Origin: Acidimicrobiaceae bacterium
GTDB taxonomy: Bacteria; Actinomycetota; Acidimicrobiia; Acidimicrobiales; Poriferisodalaceae
Length of the DNA stretch: 64,000 nucleotides
NCBI GenBank assembly: GCA_026713105.1
Contig: JAPOPC010000082.1
Coordinates: forward strand, 1-64,000
Direction: 5' to 3'
Both the position numbers and the translations under genes were made by a program. The notes under the pieces were generated by a model. The model had not been told where the DNA came from. It did not search any database and worked only from the letters and a program-made list of their open reading frames with translations. Each line of letters opens with the position of its first letter. Within the stretch, counting starts at the first letter, position 1. Positions 16,730 through 25,780 of this stretch are shown in pieces.

Positions 16730-18436
16730 CTATCGGCAACCACCCTCATCCTTGTCCCAGGCGCAGTTCGTCGACTTGCCGTTGACATCCACGACATCGC
16801 CGACCTGGTTCCAGGTCTGCTCGGTGGCGTCGAACTTGCTGAAGTCCGAACCCTCAACGAAGTACGCGTCAGCGTTGCCGTTGAACTGGGTGATGATGCC
16901 GTCGAGGATCATCGGGTGGTAAATGTCAATCGACCGCACCGCCAAGATGAAGTTGGTGCGAGTCAGGCCACCGGGAAGATCCGCAGCAATGCGCAGCGCC
17001 TCACCGTAGGGGTAGCCGTAGGTGTAGCCGATGGCGTACAGCGACACTGCCGGATCCAGACCGGCTGCCTCGAGGTTCGAGTTCGCGAACGCAATGAAGG
17101 GCTCATCGATGAACTTCGGGTCGGTCGAGTCCTTCGACCCGCCGCCGATGATCCACCAGTCGTCGGCGAAGTCGCCGGCCGGCTTCATGTAGGCCTCGAT
17201 GCCCTTGCACACCGACGGTGTGAAGAGCGCGCCGCCCTTGGCATTGATGTCGTCGTAGAGACCGCTCTGGCCGGCTTCCTGGATCGCCAGCAAGCACGGG
17301 TTGCCCGCCGTCATCGAGATGAACACATCAGGCTCGAACGCCAGGATGGTCGTCATCTCGTTGGTCAGCGTCGGAGCCGCCGGGTCGTGACGCACCGGCA
17401 GGTACTCGCTCACCACATCGGAGTTGGCGTGTGCCCACTCCTCGAAGCCGAGCTCGTAGGCCAGACCGAAGTCGTTGTCCATGACCAGACCGGCAACCTT
17501 CACCGGCAGCAGATCAGACAGGTTCTCCTTGATCCAGGCGCCCCACAGAATCGACTCGGTCGAGTACGACATCTGCATGATGCTCGTCCACGGGTGGTTC
17601 ACCGGGTCGCCCCAGGCCGGGTGGCCGGTCATCACGAACGGGTGCGGGATGCACTCCTCGTTGATCTTGTCGTACACCGCCAAGGTGTTCGGCGAGCCCA
17701 GCGTCAGAATCGAGAACACGTTCTCCGCCTCGATCAGCTCATCCACGAACTCGATCGTCTGAGCGGCGACGTAGGCGTCGTCCTTGATGATCAGCGTCAG
17801 GTCACGCGGGGAGCCGCCGACCATGATCGGGTCGTTGTCGTTGATCCAGTTGAAGTAGTTCTCCCAGCCGTAGGCGATGTTGCCGTAGGCGGCGAGGTTG
17901 CCCGACTGGGCAGTGGTGTGACCGATGCGGACCTGCGAGTCGGTGATGCCTGTCGTGTTCGACCAGTCGTCGGGACACGCACTGATATCGATCTCGAAGC
18001 CTGCAGGACCACGCAAGACGCCGTCGTCGCCGACGCCGTACTCGCCGCTCTCCATGGCGGCAGTCAGCTCAGCGACTGTCTTGGCGCGACGAGCAGCGGC
18101 CTCTTCGAAGATGCCTTCGAGGGTGGAGCGATCAAACATCTCCTCCTCTTCCATCTCCTCTTCGGTCATCGGCTCTTCATCGTCTTCGCCTGCTACAGCC
18201 GCCTCGATGTCTTCCTCGGCCGCGGCACCACCGAGAGCACCAGTGGCACCCTCGTCGTCTTCCTCTTCGGCCATGTCCTCGTCCATCGCATCGTCCTCGC
18301 TGGGCGCGGCGGTGGTCTCGGTGTCTGTCTCGCCAGCTCCGTCGTCCGCGTCGTCATCGCCGCCGCCGCACGCAGCGGCAACTAGCGAGAACGCGAAGAG
18401 CAGAGCCAGCAAGCGCCACATTCGACGCTTGATCAT
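16730..18436 (-). CDS. Branched-chain amino acid type ABC transporter substrate-binding lipoprotein (copy A)
   Basis: A 568-residue lipoprotein: signal MIKRRMWRLLALLFAFSLVAAAC with Cys23, then about 110 residues extremely rich in Asp and Glu (DDDADDG, EEDDEG, TEEEMEEEEM), a helical stretch (EEAAARRAKTVAELTAAM) and a type I periplasmic binding domain of about 430 residues (ITDSQVRIGHTTAQSGNLAAYG, VKVAGLVMDNDFGLAYE, DVFISMTAGNPCLLAIQEAG). It is nearly identical to the upstream copy B over the signal, acidic spacer and first two thirds, and differs more in the C-terminal third, where ligand-closing residues lie. Two gene copies in tandem downstream of a Liv permease block suggest alternative receptors for one transporter. 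RBS GGGGAGA precedes the ATG. Confidence 0.85.
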   Translation of the reverse strand: MIKRRMWRLLALLFAFSLVAAACGGGDDDADDGAGETDTETTAAPSEDDAMDEDMAEEEDDEGATGALGGAAAEEDIEAAVAGEDDEEPMTEEEMEEEEMFDRSTLEGIFEEAAARRAKTVAELTAAMESGEYGVGDDGVLRGPAGFEIDISACPDDWSNTTGITDSQVRIGHTTAQSGNLAAYGNIAYGWENYFNWINDNDPIMVGGSPRDLTLIIKDDAYVAAQTIEFVDELIEAENVFSILTLGSPNTLAVYDKINEECIPHPFVMTGHPAWGDPVNHPWTSIMQMSYSTESILWGAWIKENLSDLLPVKVAGLVMDNDFGLAYELGFEEWAHANSDVVSEYLPVRHDPAAPTLTNEMTTILAFEPDVFISMTAGNPCLLAIQEAGQSGLYDDINAKGGALFTPSVCKGIEAYMKPAGDFADDWWIIGGGSKDSTDPKFIDEPFIAFANSNLEAAGLDPAVSLYAIGYTYGYPYGEALRIAADLPGGLTRTNFILAVRSIDIYHPMILDGIITQFNGNADAYFVEGSDFSKFDATEQTWNQVGDVVDVNGKSTNCAWDKDEGGCR

Positions 18437-18550
18437 GTTGTGTCTCCCCTATCGGTTCCAAAAGAACAAACCGGCCACGGAATCACACAGATGCCCCAAC
18501 CGGTCCACCGTGACGCTAGTTCCCGTCTCTGAACTGATCACCGGGCGACC

Positions 18551-18575
18551 TATGTCAATTCCGCAACGATTTCGA
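18551..18575 (-). promoter_or_regulatory. Conserved upstream box of binding-protein gene copy A
   Basis: On the plus strand TGTCAATTCCGCAACGATTTC (18553-18573). The same box, differing at three positions, recurs at 20500-20520. Each copy lies about 115 nt upstream of its binding-protein ATG, although most of the sequence between box and gene differs. It includes TTGACA on the minus strand but no clear -10. It could be a promoter or regulator site kept after the duplication. Confidence 0.4.
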
Positions 18576-18604
18576 AACTGCAATTGGCTCCCAGAGCGCG
18601 CCAA

Positions 18605-18630
18605 GGCCGGCGGGCTGTTGCCCGCCGGCC
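18605..18630 (-). terminator. Hairpin terminator after binding-protein copy B
   Basis: An 11-bp stem GGCCGGCGGGC / GCCCGCCGGCC with loop TGTT, about 50 nt beyond the stop of the gene at 18682. It lies between the two paralogous genes, so copy A probably needs its own promoter. Confidence 0.7.
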
Positions 18631-18681
18631 CTGTTGCGCCGACCCGAGGGTCAGCCAGTTTCCGTCAGCTACGGCGAGTGC

Positions 18682-20388
18682 CTAGCGGCAGCCGCCGTTG
18701 TCCTTGTCCCAGGCACAGTTCGTGGAACGCCCGTTGACGTCCACGATCTCGCCGATGATGTTCCACGTCTGCGCACCAGCGTCGAACTTGCTGAAGTCCG
18801 AACCCTCGATGAAGTACGCATCAGCAGCACCGTTGAGCTGGGCGTTGATGCCGTCCAGCGCCTGCGGGTGGTACATGTCGATCGCACGCACCGCCAAGAT
18901 GAAGTTCGTGCGGTTCAGACCGCCCGGAAGATCCGCAGCAACGCGCAGCGCCTCGCCGTACGGATAGCCGAACATGTAGCCGGTTGCGTACAACGACACC
19001 GCCGGGTCCAATCCGCCAGCCTCCAGGTTGTCGTTGATGAACGCAATGAAGGGCTCACTGGTGTACTTCGGGTCGGTGGAGTCCTTGATGCCGCCGCCGA
19101 CGATCCACCAGTCGTTGGCGAAGTCGCCGGCCGGCTTCATGTAGGCCTCGATGCCCTTGCACACCGACGGCGTGAACAGCGCGCCGCCCTTGGCCCGGAT
19201 GTCATCGATCAGGCCGTTCTGGCCGGCTTCCTGAATAGCCAGCAAGCACGGGTTGCCCGCCGTCATCGAGATGAACACATCAGGCTCGAAAGCCGCAACC
19301 GTGGTCATCTCGTTGGTCAGCGTCGGCGCAGCCGGGTCGTGACGCACCGGCAGGTACTCGCTCACCACATCGGAGTTGGCGTGTGCCCACTCCTCGAAGC
19401 CAAGCTCGTAAGCCAGACCGAAGTCGTTGTCCATGACCAGACCGGCAACCTTCACCGGCAGCAGGTCAGCGAGGTTCTCCTTGATCCAGGCGCCCCACAG
19501 AATCGACTCGGTCGAGTACGACATCTGCAGACCGGTGGTCCACGGGTGGTTCACCGGGTCGCCCCAGGCCGGGTGGCCGGTCATCACGAACGGCTGCGGG
19601 ATGCACTCCTCGTTGAGCTTGTCGTACACCGCCAAGGTGTTCGGCGAGCCCAGCGTCAGAATCGAGAACACGTTCTCCGCCTCGATCAGCTCATCCACGA
19701 ACTCGATCGTCTGGGCAGCAACGTAGGCGTCATCCTTGACGACAAGTACGAGATCGCGAGGCGAGCCGCCGACCATGATCGGGTCGTTGTCGTTCATCCA
19801 GTTGAAGTAGTTCTCCCAGCCGTAGGCGATGTTGCCGTACGCAGCGAGGTTGCCCGACTGAGCCGTGGTGTGACCGATGCGGACCTGCGAGTCGGTGATG
19901 CCCGTTGTGTTCGACCAGTCGTCGGGGCAGGCGCTGACGTCGATCTCGAAGCCTGCAGGACCGCGCAAGACGCCGTCGTCGCCGACGCCGTACTCGCCGC
20001 TCTCCATGGCAGCGGTCAGTTCAGCAACTGTCTTGGCGCGACGAGCAGCGGCCTCTTCGAAGATGCCTTCGAGGGTGGAGCGATCAAACATCTCCTCCTC
20101 TTCCATCTCCTCTTCGGTCATCTCGTCTTCTTCATCTTCGCCGGCTACAGCCGCCTCGATGTCCTCTTCGGCCGCGGCACCGCCGAGAGCACCAGTGGCG
20201 CCCTCGTCGTCTTCCTCTTCGGCCATCTCCTCGTCCATCGCCTCGTCATCACTTGCCGCGGCGGTGGTCTCGGTGTCTGTCTCGCCAGCTCCGTCGTCCG
20301 CGTCGTCATCACCGCCGCCGCACGCAGCGGCGACTAGCGAGAACGCGAAGAGCAGAGCCAGCAAGCGCCACATTCGACGCTTGATCAT
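18682..20388 (-). CDS. Branched-chain amino acid type ABC transporter substrate-binding lipoprotein (copy B)
   Basis: A 568-residue paralogue of copy A with the same lipobox (VAAAC, Cys23), acidic spacer and binding domain. Differences are clustered late in the protein, for example GGGIKDSTDPKYTSEPF versus GGGSKDSTDPKFIDEPF and YATGYMFGYPYGEALR versus YAIGYTYGYPYGEALR. The ATG at 20388 is chosen because it begins the lipoprotein signal and GGGAG lies 7 nt ahead; the frame is open 54 nt further without features. It lies 130 bp after the LivM gene at 20519, with the conserved box between, and ends before a hairpin terminator. Substrate inferred only from family: Leu/Ile/Val, amides or short-chain compounds. 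Confidence 0.85.
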   Translation of the reverse strand: MIKRRMWRLLALLFAFSLVAAACGGGDDDADDGAGETDTETTAAASDDEAMDEEMAEEEDDEGATGALGGAAAEEDIEAAVAGEDEEDEMTEEEMEEEEMFDRSTLEGIFEEAAARRAKTVAELTAAMESGEYGVGDDGVLRGPAGFEIDVSACPDDWSNTTGITDSQVRIGHTTAQSGNLAAYGNIAYGWENYFNWMNDNDPIMVGGSPRDLVLVVKDDAYVAAQTIEFVDELIEAENVFSILTLGSPNTLAVYDKLNEECIPQPFVMTGHPAWGDPVNHPWTTGLQMSYSTESILWGAWIKENLADLLPVKVAGLVMDNDFGLAYELGFEEWAHANSDVVSEYLPVRHDPAAPTLTNEMTTVAAFEPDVFISMTAGNPCLLAIQEAGQNGLIDDIRAKGGALFTPSVCKGIEAYMKPAGDFANDWWIVGGGIKDSTDPKYTSEPFIAFINDNLEAGGLDPAVSLYATGYMFGYPYGEALRVAADLPGGLNRTNFILAVRAIDMYHPQALDGINAQLNGAADAYFIEGSDFSKFDAGAQTWNIIGEIVDVNGRSTNCAWDKDNGGCR

Positions 20389-20497
20389 GTCGTTTCTCCC
20401 TGTAAATGGATGTGATGTGCCGGCTCCCCCCAATTGAGCCATGCGAGCCGGCGCGCTACGAAATTAGTTCTCCCGCTTCCGTCGATGCCGAGCAGGG

Positions 20498-20522
20498 TGT
20501 GTCAGTTTCGCAACAATTTCAA
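20498..20522 (-). promoter_or_regulatory. Conserved upstream box of binding-protein gene copy B
   Basis: On the plus strand TGTCAGTTTCGCAACAATTTC (20500-20520), matching the box before copy A at all but three positions and at a similar distance from the start codon. It overlaps the last codons of the preceding LivM gene (stop at 20519-20521), so it must be partly constrained by that protein. Confidence 0.4.
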
Positions 20523-21823
20523 GCGCGCGTTCGATTTCGACGAAAGCGGGGAGCACGCTCGCCGGTCCGTCGTGTGAACATCCCGATGAGACCCCGCGGG
20601 AAGACAAACGTCAGCGCGATCAGCAGCACGCCGAATACGAACTGTTCCTCATCAAGCAGGCTCAGAAACTGGCTGAGCGGTCCCAGACCGCCAACATTCT
20701 CGAAGAGCGCGCCGAGCCACGAGAAGACTTCCCGGATCGCCACGCCGAGGACTGACCCCCACAGCGACCCCAGTCCTCCGAGCACAGCGGTGGCATAGAG
20801 GACCAACGACTCTGAGAATGGGTACGACTCCTGGGAAGCAAACGGCACCAGCACGATGTGGAGGGCACCGGCAAGTCCGGCCAGAGAAGCGCTCACGGCG
20901 AACGTATTCACCCTTGCGGCGACGAGATTGACCCCGTACACCGCCGCTGCGGTGTCGTTGTCGCGTAGTGCGCGCATCGCCCGTCCGGGCCGGCTGTTGA
21001 TGATGTTGTGCGTCAGCCACATCGCCGTGATCACCACCGCCAAGCAGATCAGGTAGTGATAGAGCCCTTCGGCCCAGCGACTCGTTCCGAACCACTCGGG
21101 CGGCACCAGTTCCGCTCCCACTGCCCGCCCGCTGACGCCGCCGGAGAAAGCGGGGAAGCGTTTCGCGAGCGGTTGGAACACGATGGCCAGACCGAGGGTT
21201 ACGAGCGCGAGATGGATTCCCTTGATGCGCAAGGCCGGCAACCCGACCAGCGCACCGAGCGCGCCTGCAAATGCGGCTCCCGCAATAATCGAAACGGCCC
21301 ACGGCAGCCTGAGGTCGTCGACGGCGTAGGCCGCGGCAAAGGAACCGACGGCAACGAACACGCCGTGACCCAGGCTGATCATGCCGCCATAACCCGTGGC
21401 GATGTTCACACCGAGCACCGCCAAGACCATGACCACGATCTGCGTGTTCTGCCGCAGTTCGGTCACGCTGCTGGTCAACGGCATCGCCACCAGCCAGATG
21501 CCGAGCAGCGCGCCGCCGATCCAACTGAGCGGGCTGATGCGCCGTCGGAGCGGGGGGCGGGGTGCGTGGGGGCCTCCCGTCCCGAAATGCTGTACGGCAG
21601 CACCCGCTGCGGGCGGGTCCGGCGGCTTGAGCGTCACGCCGGTCGTGGTGGTTGCGGGCGGCGGATCGGGCGATTCACTCGTCACACCGGCAACGCTGAA
21701 AGCAGATGGCCCCGTCTCCGGGTCCGAGGATGGTGCGAACACTCCCGGCGCGCCGGCGTCGGAATCTGACGTCTCGTCGTCTGCCGGCCGCGGGAACGGC
21801 TTCGGCCAGTCGTCGCCGCTCAC
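20519..21823 (-). CDS. livM: Branched-chain amino acid ABC transporter permease, LivM type (second pair)
   Basis: A 434-residue inner-membrane permease. Residues 1-85 are a cytoplasmic, Pro/Asp-rich extension (DDETSDSDAGAPG, PPATTTTGVTLKPPDPP) not typical of LivM. From about residue 90 it has the usual eight or so helices with LivM signatures: GVNIATGYGGMISLGHGVFVAVG, LPALRIKGIHLALVTLGLA, SRPGRAMRALRDNDTAAAVYGVN and GGLGSLWGSVLG. The start is the GTG at 21823, which overlaps the stop of the preceding livH as GTGA; a longer open frame would run deep into livH. It ends with a basic tail and is followed by the binding-protein genes. Confidence 0.85.
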   Translation of the reverse strand: MSGDDWPKPFPRPADDETSDSDAGAPGVFAPSSDPETGPSAFSVAGVTSESPDPPPATTTTGVTLKPPDPPAAGAAVQHFGTGGPHAPRPPLRRRISPLSWIGGALLGIWLVAMPLTSSVTELRQNTQIVVMVLAVLGVNIATGYGGMISLGHGVFVAVGSFAAAYAVDDLRLPWAVSIIAGAAFAGALGALVGLPALRIKGIHLALVTLGLAIVFQPLAKRFPAFSGGVSGRAVGAELVPPEWFGTSRWAEGLYHYLICLAVVITAMWLTHNIINSRPGRAMRALRDNDTAAAVYGVNLVAARVNTFAVSASLAGLAGALHIVLVPFASQESYPFSESLVLYATAVLGGLGSLWGSVLGVAIREVFSWLGALFENVGGLGPLSQFLSLLDEEQFVFGVLLIALTFVFPRGLIGMFTRRTGERAPRFRRNRTRA

Positions 21824-22767
21824 ACTCGCTCGATCCGCTCGGTGCCGAACAAGCCAGCGGGCCGCACGATGAGCACGATCACCATCGCCAAGAGTGCAGG
21901 CAACACGCTCAGCTCGAAGCCGATGAAGGGGACATAAGCCGGGATCAGCGTCTGGCTCAGGCCGATGATCACGCCGCCCACCAGCGCACCCTTCGGCGAA
22001 TCCAGCCCTCCGAGGGTTGCCGCCGCGAAGGCGTACACCAGCACCCGGACCATCATCGTGGGTTCGAGCAACACCGAGTTGGCGCTCATGGTCGCTGCGA
22101 TGGCTCCGAGGCCTGCTGCCAGTGCCCAGCCGTACATCAGCGTGGGTCCGACGCGGATCCCGTTCAGCGCAGCCGACTCGGGATCGATGGAGACCGCCCG
22201 GAACGCGAGGCCAGCGCGGGTGTAGCGCAAGAGCAGAGCCAGCAGCGTCAGGAGCGCGAACAGCACCAACCATGCGCCGATGGTCGAGAACCGAAGCCTG
22301 GCCCCGGCAATGCCCAGATGGTCGCCGGGCGCTGACGGGAAGAAGGGCGGGAAAACGCGCGGGCCGGTGCCCCACCACTGCGCCATGAGCGAGTTCAGCG
22401 CGAGCAGGATGCCGATGGTGACGTTGACGAGCGCTAGCTCGGGCGCGTTGCGTAACGGGCGGATGAGCACGCGCTCGGTCGTGGCTCCAGCGGCGATGCC
22501 GATGATGACAGCGCCGGCGATCGCCAACGGCGTCGAGAACGGCGCTCCGAACCACCCCGCCAGTCCGCCGCCGGTGACGCCGGGCGCCGCACCGGCGAGC
22601 AGCACAAAGGCGATATAGGCCGAGAACGTCGCCATCTCGCCCTGGGCAAAGTTCAGAAGCCCGGTAGACCGGAAGATGATGACCAGCGCCAGCGCCAGCG
22701 AGGAGTAGATGGCGCTGTTGAACAGGGCGTCAAAGATTCGCTGCAGCAGCAGAACTTCGTCCATCAC
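21820..22767 (-). CDS. livH: Branched-chain amino acid ABC transporter permease, LivH type (second pair)
   Basis: A 315-residue permease with about eight hydrophobic helices and LivH signatures: IYSSLALALVIIFRSTGLLNFAQGEMA, GATTERVLIRPLRNAPELALVNVTIG, RAGLAFRAVSIDPESAALNGI and FAAATLGGLDSPKGALVGGV. The first codons read GTG ATG, so the start is 22767 or 22764. It is separated from the upstream livM-like gene by about 75 bp and overlaps the following livM by 4 bp. It is the second LivH in this block; the two copies are clearly divergent in sequence, unlike the binding proteins. Confidence 0.85.
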   Translation of the reverse strand: MMDEVLLLQRIFDALFNSAIYSSLALALVIIFRSTGLLNFAQGEMATFSAYIAFVLLAGAAPGVTGGGLAGWFGAPFSTPLAIAGAVIIGIAAGATTERVLIRPLRNAPELALVNVTIGILLALNSLMAQWWGTGPRVFPPFFPSAPGDHLGIAGARLRFSTIGAWLVLFALLTLLALLLRYTRAGLAFRAVSIDPESAALNGIRVGPTLMYGWALAAGLGAIAATMSANSVLLEPTMMVRVLVYAFAAATLGGLDSPKGALVGGVIIGLSQTLIPAYVPFIGFELSVLPALLAMVIVLIVRPAGLFGTERIERV

Positions 22768-22843
22768 AGCTGTTCAGCCTTCTGTTGCGTCCGCCGAGCC
22801 TCAGCGCCCCGGCAGAGGCGGAGGGCTCAGCGTCGCTTTACGA

Positions 22844-24670
22844 CTACGAAGAAGCGTCGACTTCTTCAGGTGCTGGCGCGGGAGCGGTTTCGGTTTTCTC
22901 GTCGGCGAAGACGAAGTACCGCAGGCCGATGACGATCGTCGCAACGATGACGATGATGCTCAGCACCATCGAGAGCACACTCTGAGTCGGCCAGCCAATG
23001 AGCCAGAAGCCCACCGGCGTCTCGGAGGCATCGATCGCATCCGACGCGACGTTGCACAGCTCGGCTACCGACATGTCGCTGATCTCGCCTGACGGCGAGG
23101 TCTCGCAGAATTCGCCTGCCGAGCCCGAGAAGTCTTTCGCTTTCGCGGCCTCGCTGACCATGGGGATGGCGGGGATCGTCTTCCCGTCCGGATTCACCGC
23201 TATCGATTCGCGGGCAAGGTGACCGACATGGTGCGCCCGCAGAGCGAGGTTCAGGGCGAACGCCTGGATGTAGGCGAAGCTGAGCACCCCCAGCACCCCA
23301 GCCGTCTTGGCCTGGGAGCTCACCGCGTCGGCGTTCTCGCCGCGCAACCCGGCTTTGACAGCTCGGAGCTCGTTCATCGCTACGAAAATGATGACGGGCG
23401 CGAGCACCACGATGACGAAGCGAAGTGCAAAAGCCAGCGTGCCGACGAGGAGGCTGTCGATGTTCATCAGCACCCAGCCGATGATCAGCAGCACCGGGCC
23501 CGCGACGGCGAAGCGCAACGCCCAGGTGGCTCGAGTCGATGAAGAACCGGGGTCGAGGTCTGCAAGCGGAGTGATCGGTTCGCCGGCCGGTGTGAGCGGG
23601 ACCACCTGGATGATCTTCTTCTGTATGGAGGTGACCATCGATGAGATGCCGCCTGGGGCGAAGAAGGTGAACAGAATGAGGATGAGCCCGAAGATTGCGG
23701 CGGATAGCGGGCCGTCGCCGTCGAGGGTGTAGAAGCCCAGCGGGATAGAGATTCTCTTCGTGAGATCTCGTACCCACACGACGAACAAGCCGCCGAAGAT
23801 TGATCCTTGGAGGGTGCCGACACCGCCGATCACCAAACCGATGATCAGGTCGACCGCAAGCAAGAAGGTGAAGTCCTGGCCGGCCACGAAACCCTTGTCC
23901 ATGCACCACATGAGGCCCGCCAGCGAACCCAGCGAGGCGCTCAAGGCGAAGTTCACGGTCTTGTACATCGGCAGGTTCACGCCGTACACGGCGGCACCTG
24001 CCTCGCTGTCGCGGATTGCCAGAACCGCCCTGCCGGGCCGGCTTCGCATGATGTTGCGGACCAGTGCGATGACGATCGCTGTCATCACCAGCAGAATCCA
24101 GTAGCGGTACGCATTGGCGCCACGTGCACCATCGACGCCGGGCAGCCACTCAAAGAAGCTGGAGAAGCCGCCTGCCTGTCGATCGACTTCCTCGGTGACG
24201 TCTCGGCCATTCGGGCCGCCGGTGCGACGCGCGATGCCCAGCTCGTCAATATTCACCAGCGTCGGGAACACCGCCGCCTGGGCGATGGTGACCAACGCTA
24301 GGTAGAGGCCTCGCACACGTAGCGCGGGCAGTCCGACGATGATCCCGATGGCGAATCCGACGATCACGACCACCGGAATGACCATCCAGAAGTCCCAGAG
24401 CTCGTCTTGGACCATCGAGGCAGCAACGAATGCGCCGATGCCCATGAACGCCGAGTGCCCGAGCGCGAGCATGCCGTTGAAGCCGACGACCAGGTTGACC
24501 GCGAGCACGGCCACCATCAGCACTAGCGCGCGGTTCATCTTGCCGATCTCAAACGGCTGCAGGACCAATGGCACCAGGACCGCCAGCGCCACGGCATAGC
24601 CCCAGCTCAAGAACTGCCATTGGCGGTGCTGTGTGCTGCCCTTGGAAACAATGAGCAGTGGTGAACTCAT
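22844..24670 (-). CDS. livM: LivM-type ABC permease with an extra C-terminal membrane domain (first pair)
   Basis: A 608-residue protein, far longer than the usual LivM of 300-430. Residues 20-345 are a standard LivM core (LVVGFNGMLALGHSAFMGIGAF, LPALRVRGLYLALVTIAQA, SRPGRAVLAIRDSEAGAAVYGVN, GGVGTLQGSIFGG). Residues 346-608 are additional: a linker, hydrophobic helices near 385-433, 456-476 and 553-586, an extracytoplasmic-looking loop with two cysteines (Cys522, Cys539), and an acidic/Pro tail. The extension shares no motif I know. ATG at 24670 with GGGGAG upstream. It lies 29 bp after the first livH. The frame is continuous, so the extra domain is a real fusion or lineage-specific growth. 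Confidence 0.85.
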   Translation of the reverse strand: MSSPLLIVSKGSTQHRQWQFLSWGYAVALAVLVPLVLQPFEIGKMNRALVLMVAVLAVNLVVGFNGMLALGHSAFMGIGAFVAASMVQDELWDFWMVIPVVVIVGFAIGIIVGLPALRVRGLYLALVTIAQAAVFPTLVNIDELGIARRTGGPNGRDVTEEVDRQAGGFSSFFEWLPGVDGARGANAYRYWILLVMTAIVIALVRNIMRSRPGRAVLAIRDSEAGAAVYGVNLPMYKTVNFALSASLGSLAGLMWCMDKGFVAGQDFTFLLAVDLIIGLVIGGVGTLQGSIFGGLFVVWVRDLTKRISIPLGFYTLDGDGPLSAAIFGLILILFTFFAPGGISSMVTSIQKKIIQVVPLTPAGEPITPLADLDPGSSSTRATWALRFAVAGPVLLIIGWVLMNIDSLLVGTLAFALRFVIVVLAPVIIFVAMNELRAVKAGLRGENADAVSSQAKTAGVLGVLSFAYIQAFALNLALRAHHVGHLARESIAVNPDGKTIPAIPMVSEAAKAKDFSGSAGEFCETSPSGEISDMSVAELCNVASDAIDASETPVGFWLIGWPTQSVLSMVLSIIVIVATIVIGLRYFVFADEKTETAPAPAPEEVDASS

Positions 24671-24699
24671 ACCTCAGCAACTCCCCTTGGGTCGTTGAG

Positions 24700-25758
24700 C
24701 TAGACGCGCTCGATACGGCGGGTTCCGAAGAGACCCGCTGGACGGAACAACAGCACGATCAGGATCAGCAGGAATGCCATTGCCAGCTGCAAGATCGAGA
24801 AATAGGCCTGGCCGAGCACGACCACGCCGAACCATGAGACCAGGACCGACTTGACGAGTCCGACAGCCAGCCCGCCGATGACCGCGCCGCCGAGGCTGTC
24901 AAGGCCACCGAGGGCGGCCCCTGCCAAGGCGTAGATCAGGATGGTCAGCATCATGTTGGGATTGACGCCGCCCAGAGCCGGTGCCACCAAGGCGGCCGAC
25001 AGCGTGCCGAACACAGAGGCCAGCGCCCAGCCGAACCCCAGCGTGCGGCCGGTGTTGACACCGACGAGCCGGGCCGACTCGGTATTGGAGGACACTGCGC
25101 GGAACGCCAGGCCCGCCTTCGTCTTGCCCAGGATGATCGCAAGTGCAATCAGCGCGAGAGCAAGTGCGATCCACGTGCCGATCGTTCGGTAGTGGAGGCG
25201 GGCCCCGATGACCTCAAAGAAGGTCCGTCCCACCATCTCGCACATCTCAGCGCCGGAAGTCCCCGGTGCGACCTCGGCGAGCTGGCCCTCGGAATTCGTC
25301 AAGCAGGCAATCGTGCCTTCGCTGGACGTCTTGAGTTCGCTGCCATTGGGCACCCAGCTCGGGAACTGGCCGAAGGGGTCATTCACCCGCCGGACCTGGT
25401 AGTTCCAGATGTCGCCCGCGACGGCGTTGATGATCAAGAACAAGCCCAAGGTGATGAGCACGACCGGTAGGTGATCCGCCGGATCGAACGGTCTCACAAG
25501 CGCTCGCTCGACTGCCGCACCGATTCCGGCACTGATCAGCATCGCTATCGCGATCGAGAGCCAGAGCCAGAGACCCTGCTCGATGTTGAGCACGTACACA
25601 AAGAACGCACCGAGCATCGCCAACTCGCCAGTGGCGAAGTTGATCAGCGTCGTGGCCTTGAAGATCAGCACCAACGCCAAGGCGGCGGCGGCGTATACGG
25701 CACCGTCGCGTAGGCCGTTGAAAATGAAATCCGGGAGGATCTCGAAGTTCCAGTTCAC
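24700..25758 (-). CDS. livH: Branched-chain amino acid ABC transporter permease, LivH type (first pair)
   Basis: A 352-residue permease starting at a GTG. LivH features are DGAVYAAAALALVLIFKATTLINFATGELAMLG at the N-terminus, AAVERALVRPFDPADHLPVVLITLG, KAGLAFRAVSSNTESARLVGVN and ALAGAALGGLDSLGGAVIGG. Between helices four and five is a longer extracytoplasmic loop (about residues 125-190) containing two cysteines (IACLTN, AEMCEM), absent from the second LivH. It is preceded by livF with a 22-bp gap and followed by the extended LivM. The paired extra loops with cysteines in this LivH and its LivM partner suggest they evolved together. Confidence 0.85.
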   Translation of the reverse strand: MNWNFEILPDFIFNGLRDGAVYAAAALALVLIFKATTLINFATGELAMLGAFFVYVLNIEQGLWLWLSIAIAMLISAGIGAAVERALVRPFDPADHLPVVLITLGLFLIINAVAGDIWNYQVRRVNDPFGQFPSWVPNGSELKTSSEGTIACLTNSEGQLAEVAPGTSGAEMCEMVGRTFFEVIGARLHYRTIGTWIALALALIALAIILGKTKAGLAFRAVSSNTESARLVGVNTGRTLGFGWALASVFGTLSAALVAPALGGVNPNMMLTILIYALAGAALGGLDSLGGAVIGGLAVGLVKSVLVSWFGVVVLGQAYFSILQLAMAFLLILIVLLFRPAGLFGTRRIERV

Positions 25759-25780
25759 GGTCTGCCCCCGTACCTACGAA

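Noticed and set aside
18634-20337. Long plus-strand frame opposite the binding-protein gene, and its equivalent at 16916-18385
   Set aside because: Both are antisense images of the two paralogous lipoprotein genes; their similarity to each other only reflects the duplication.
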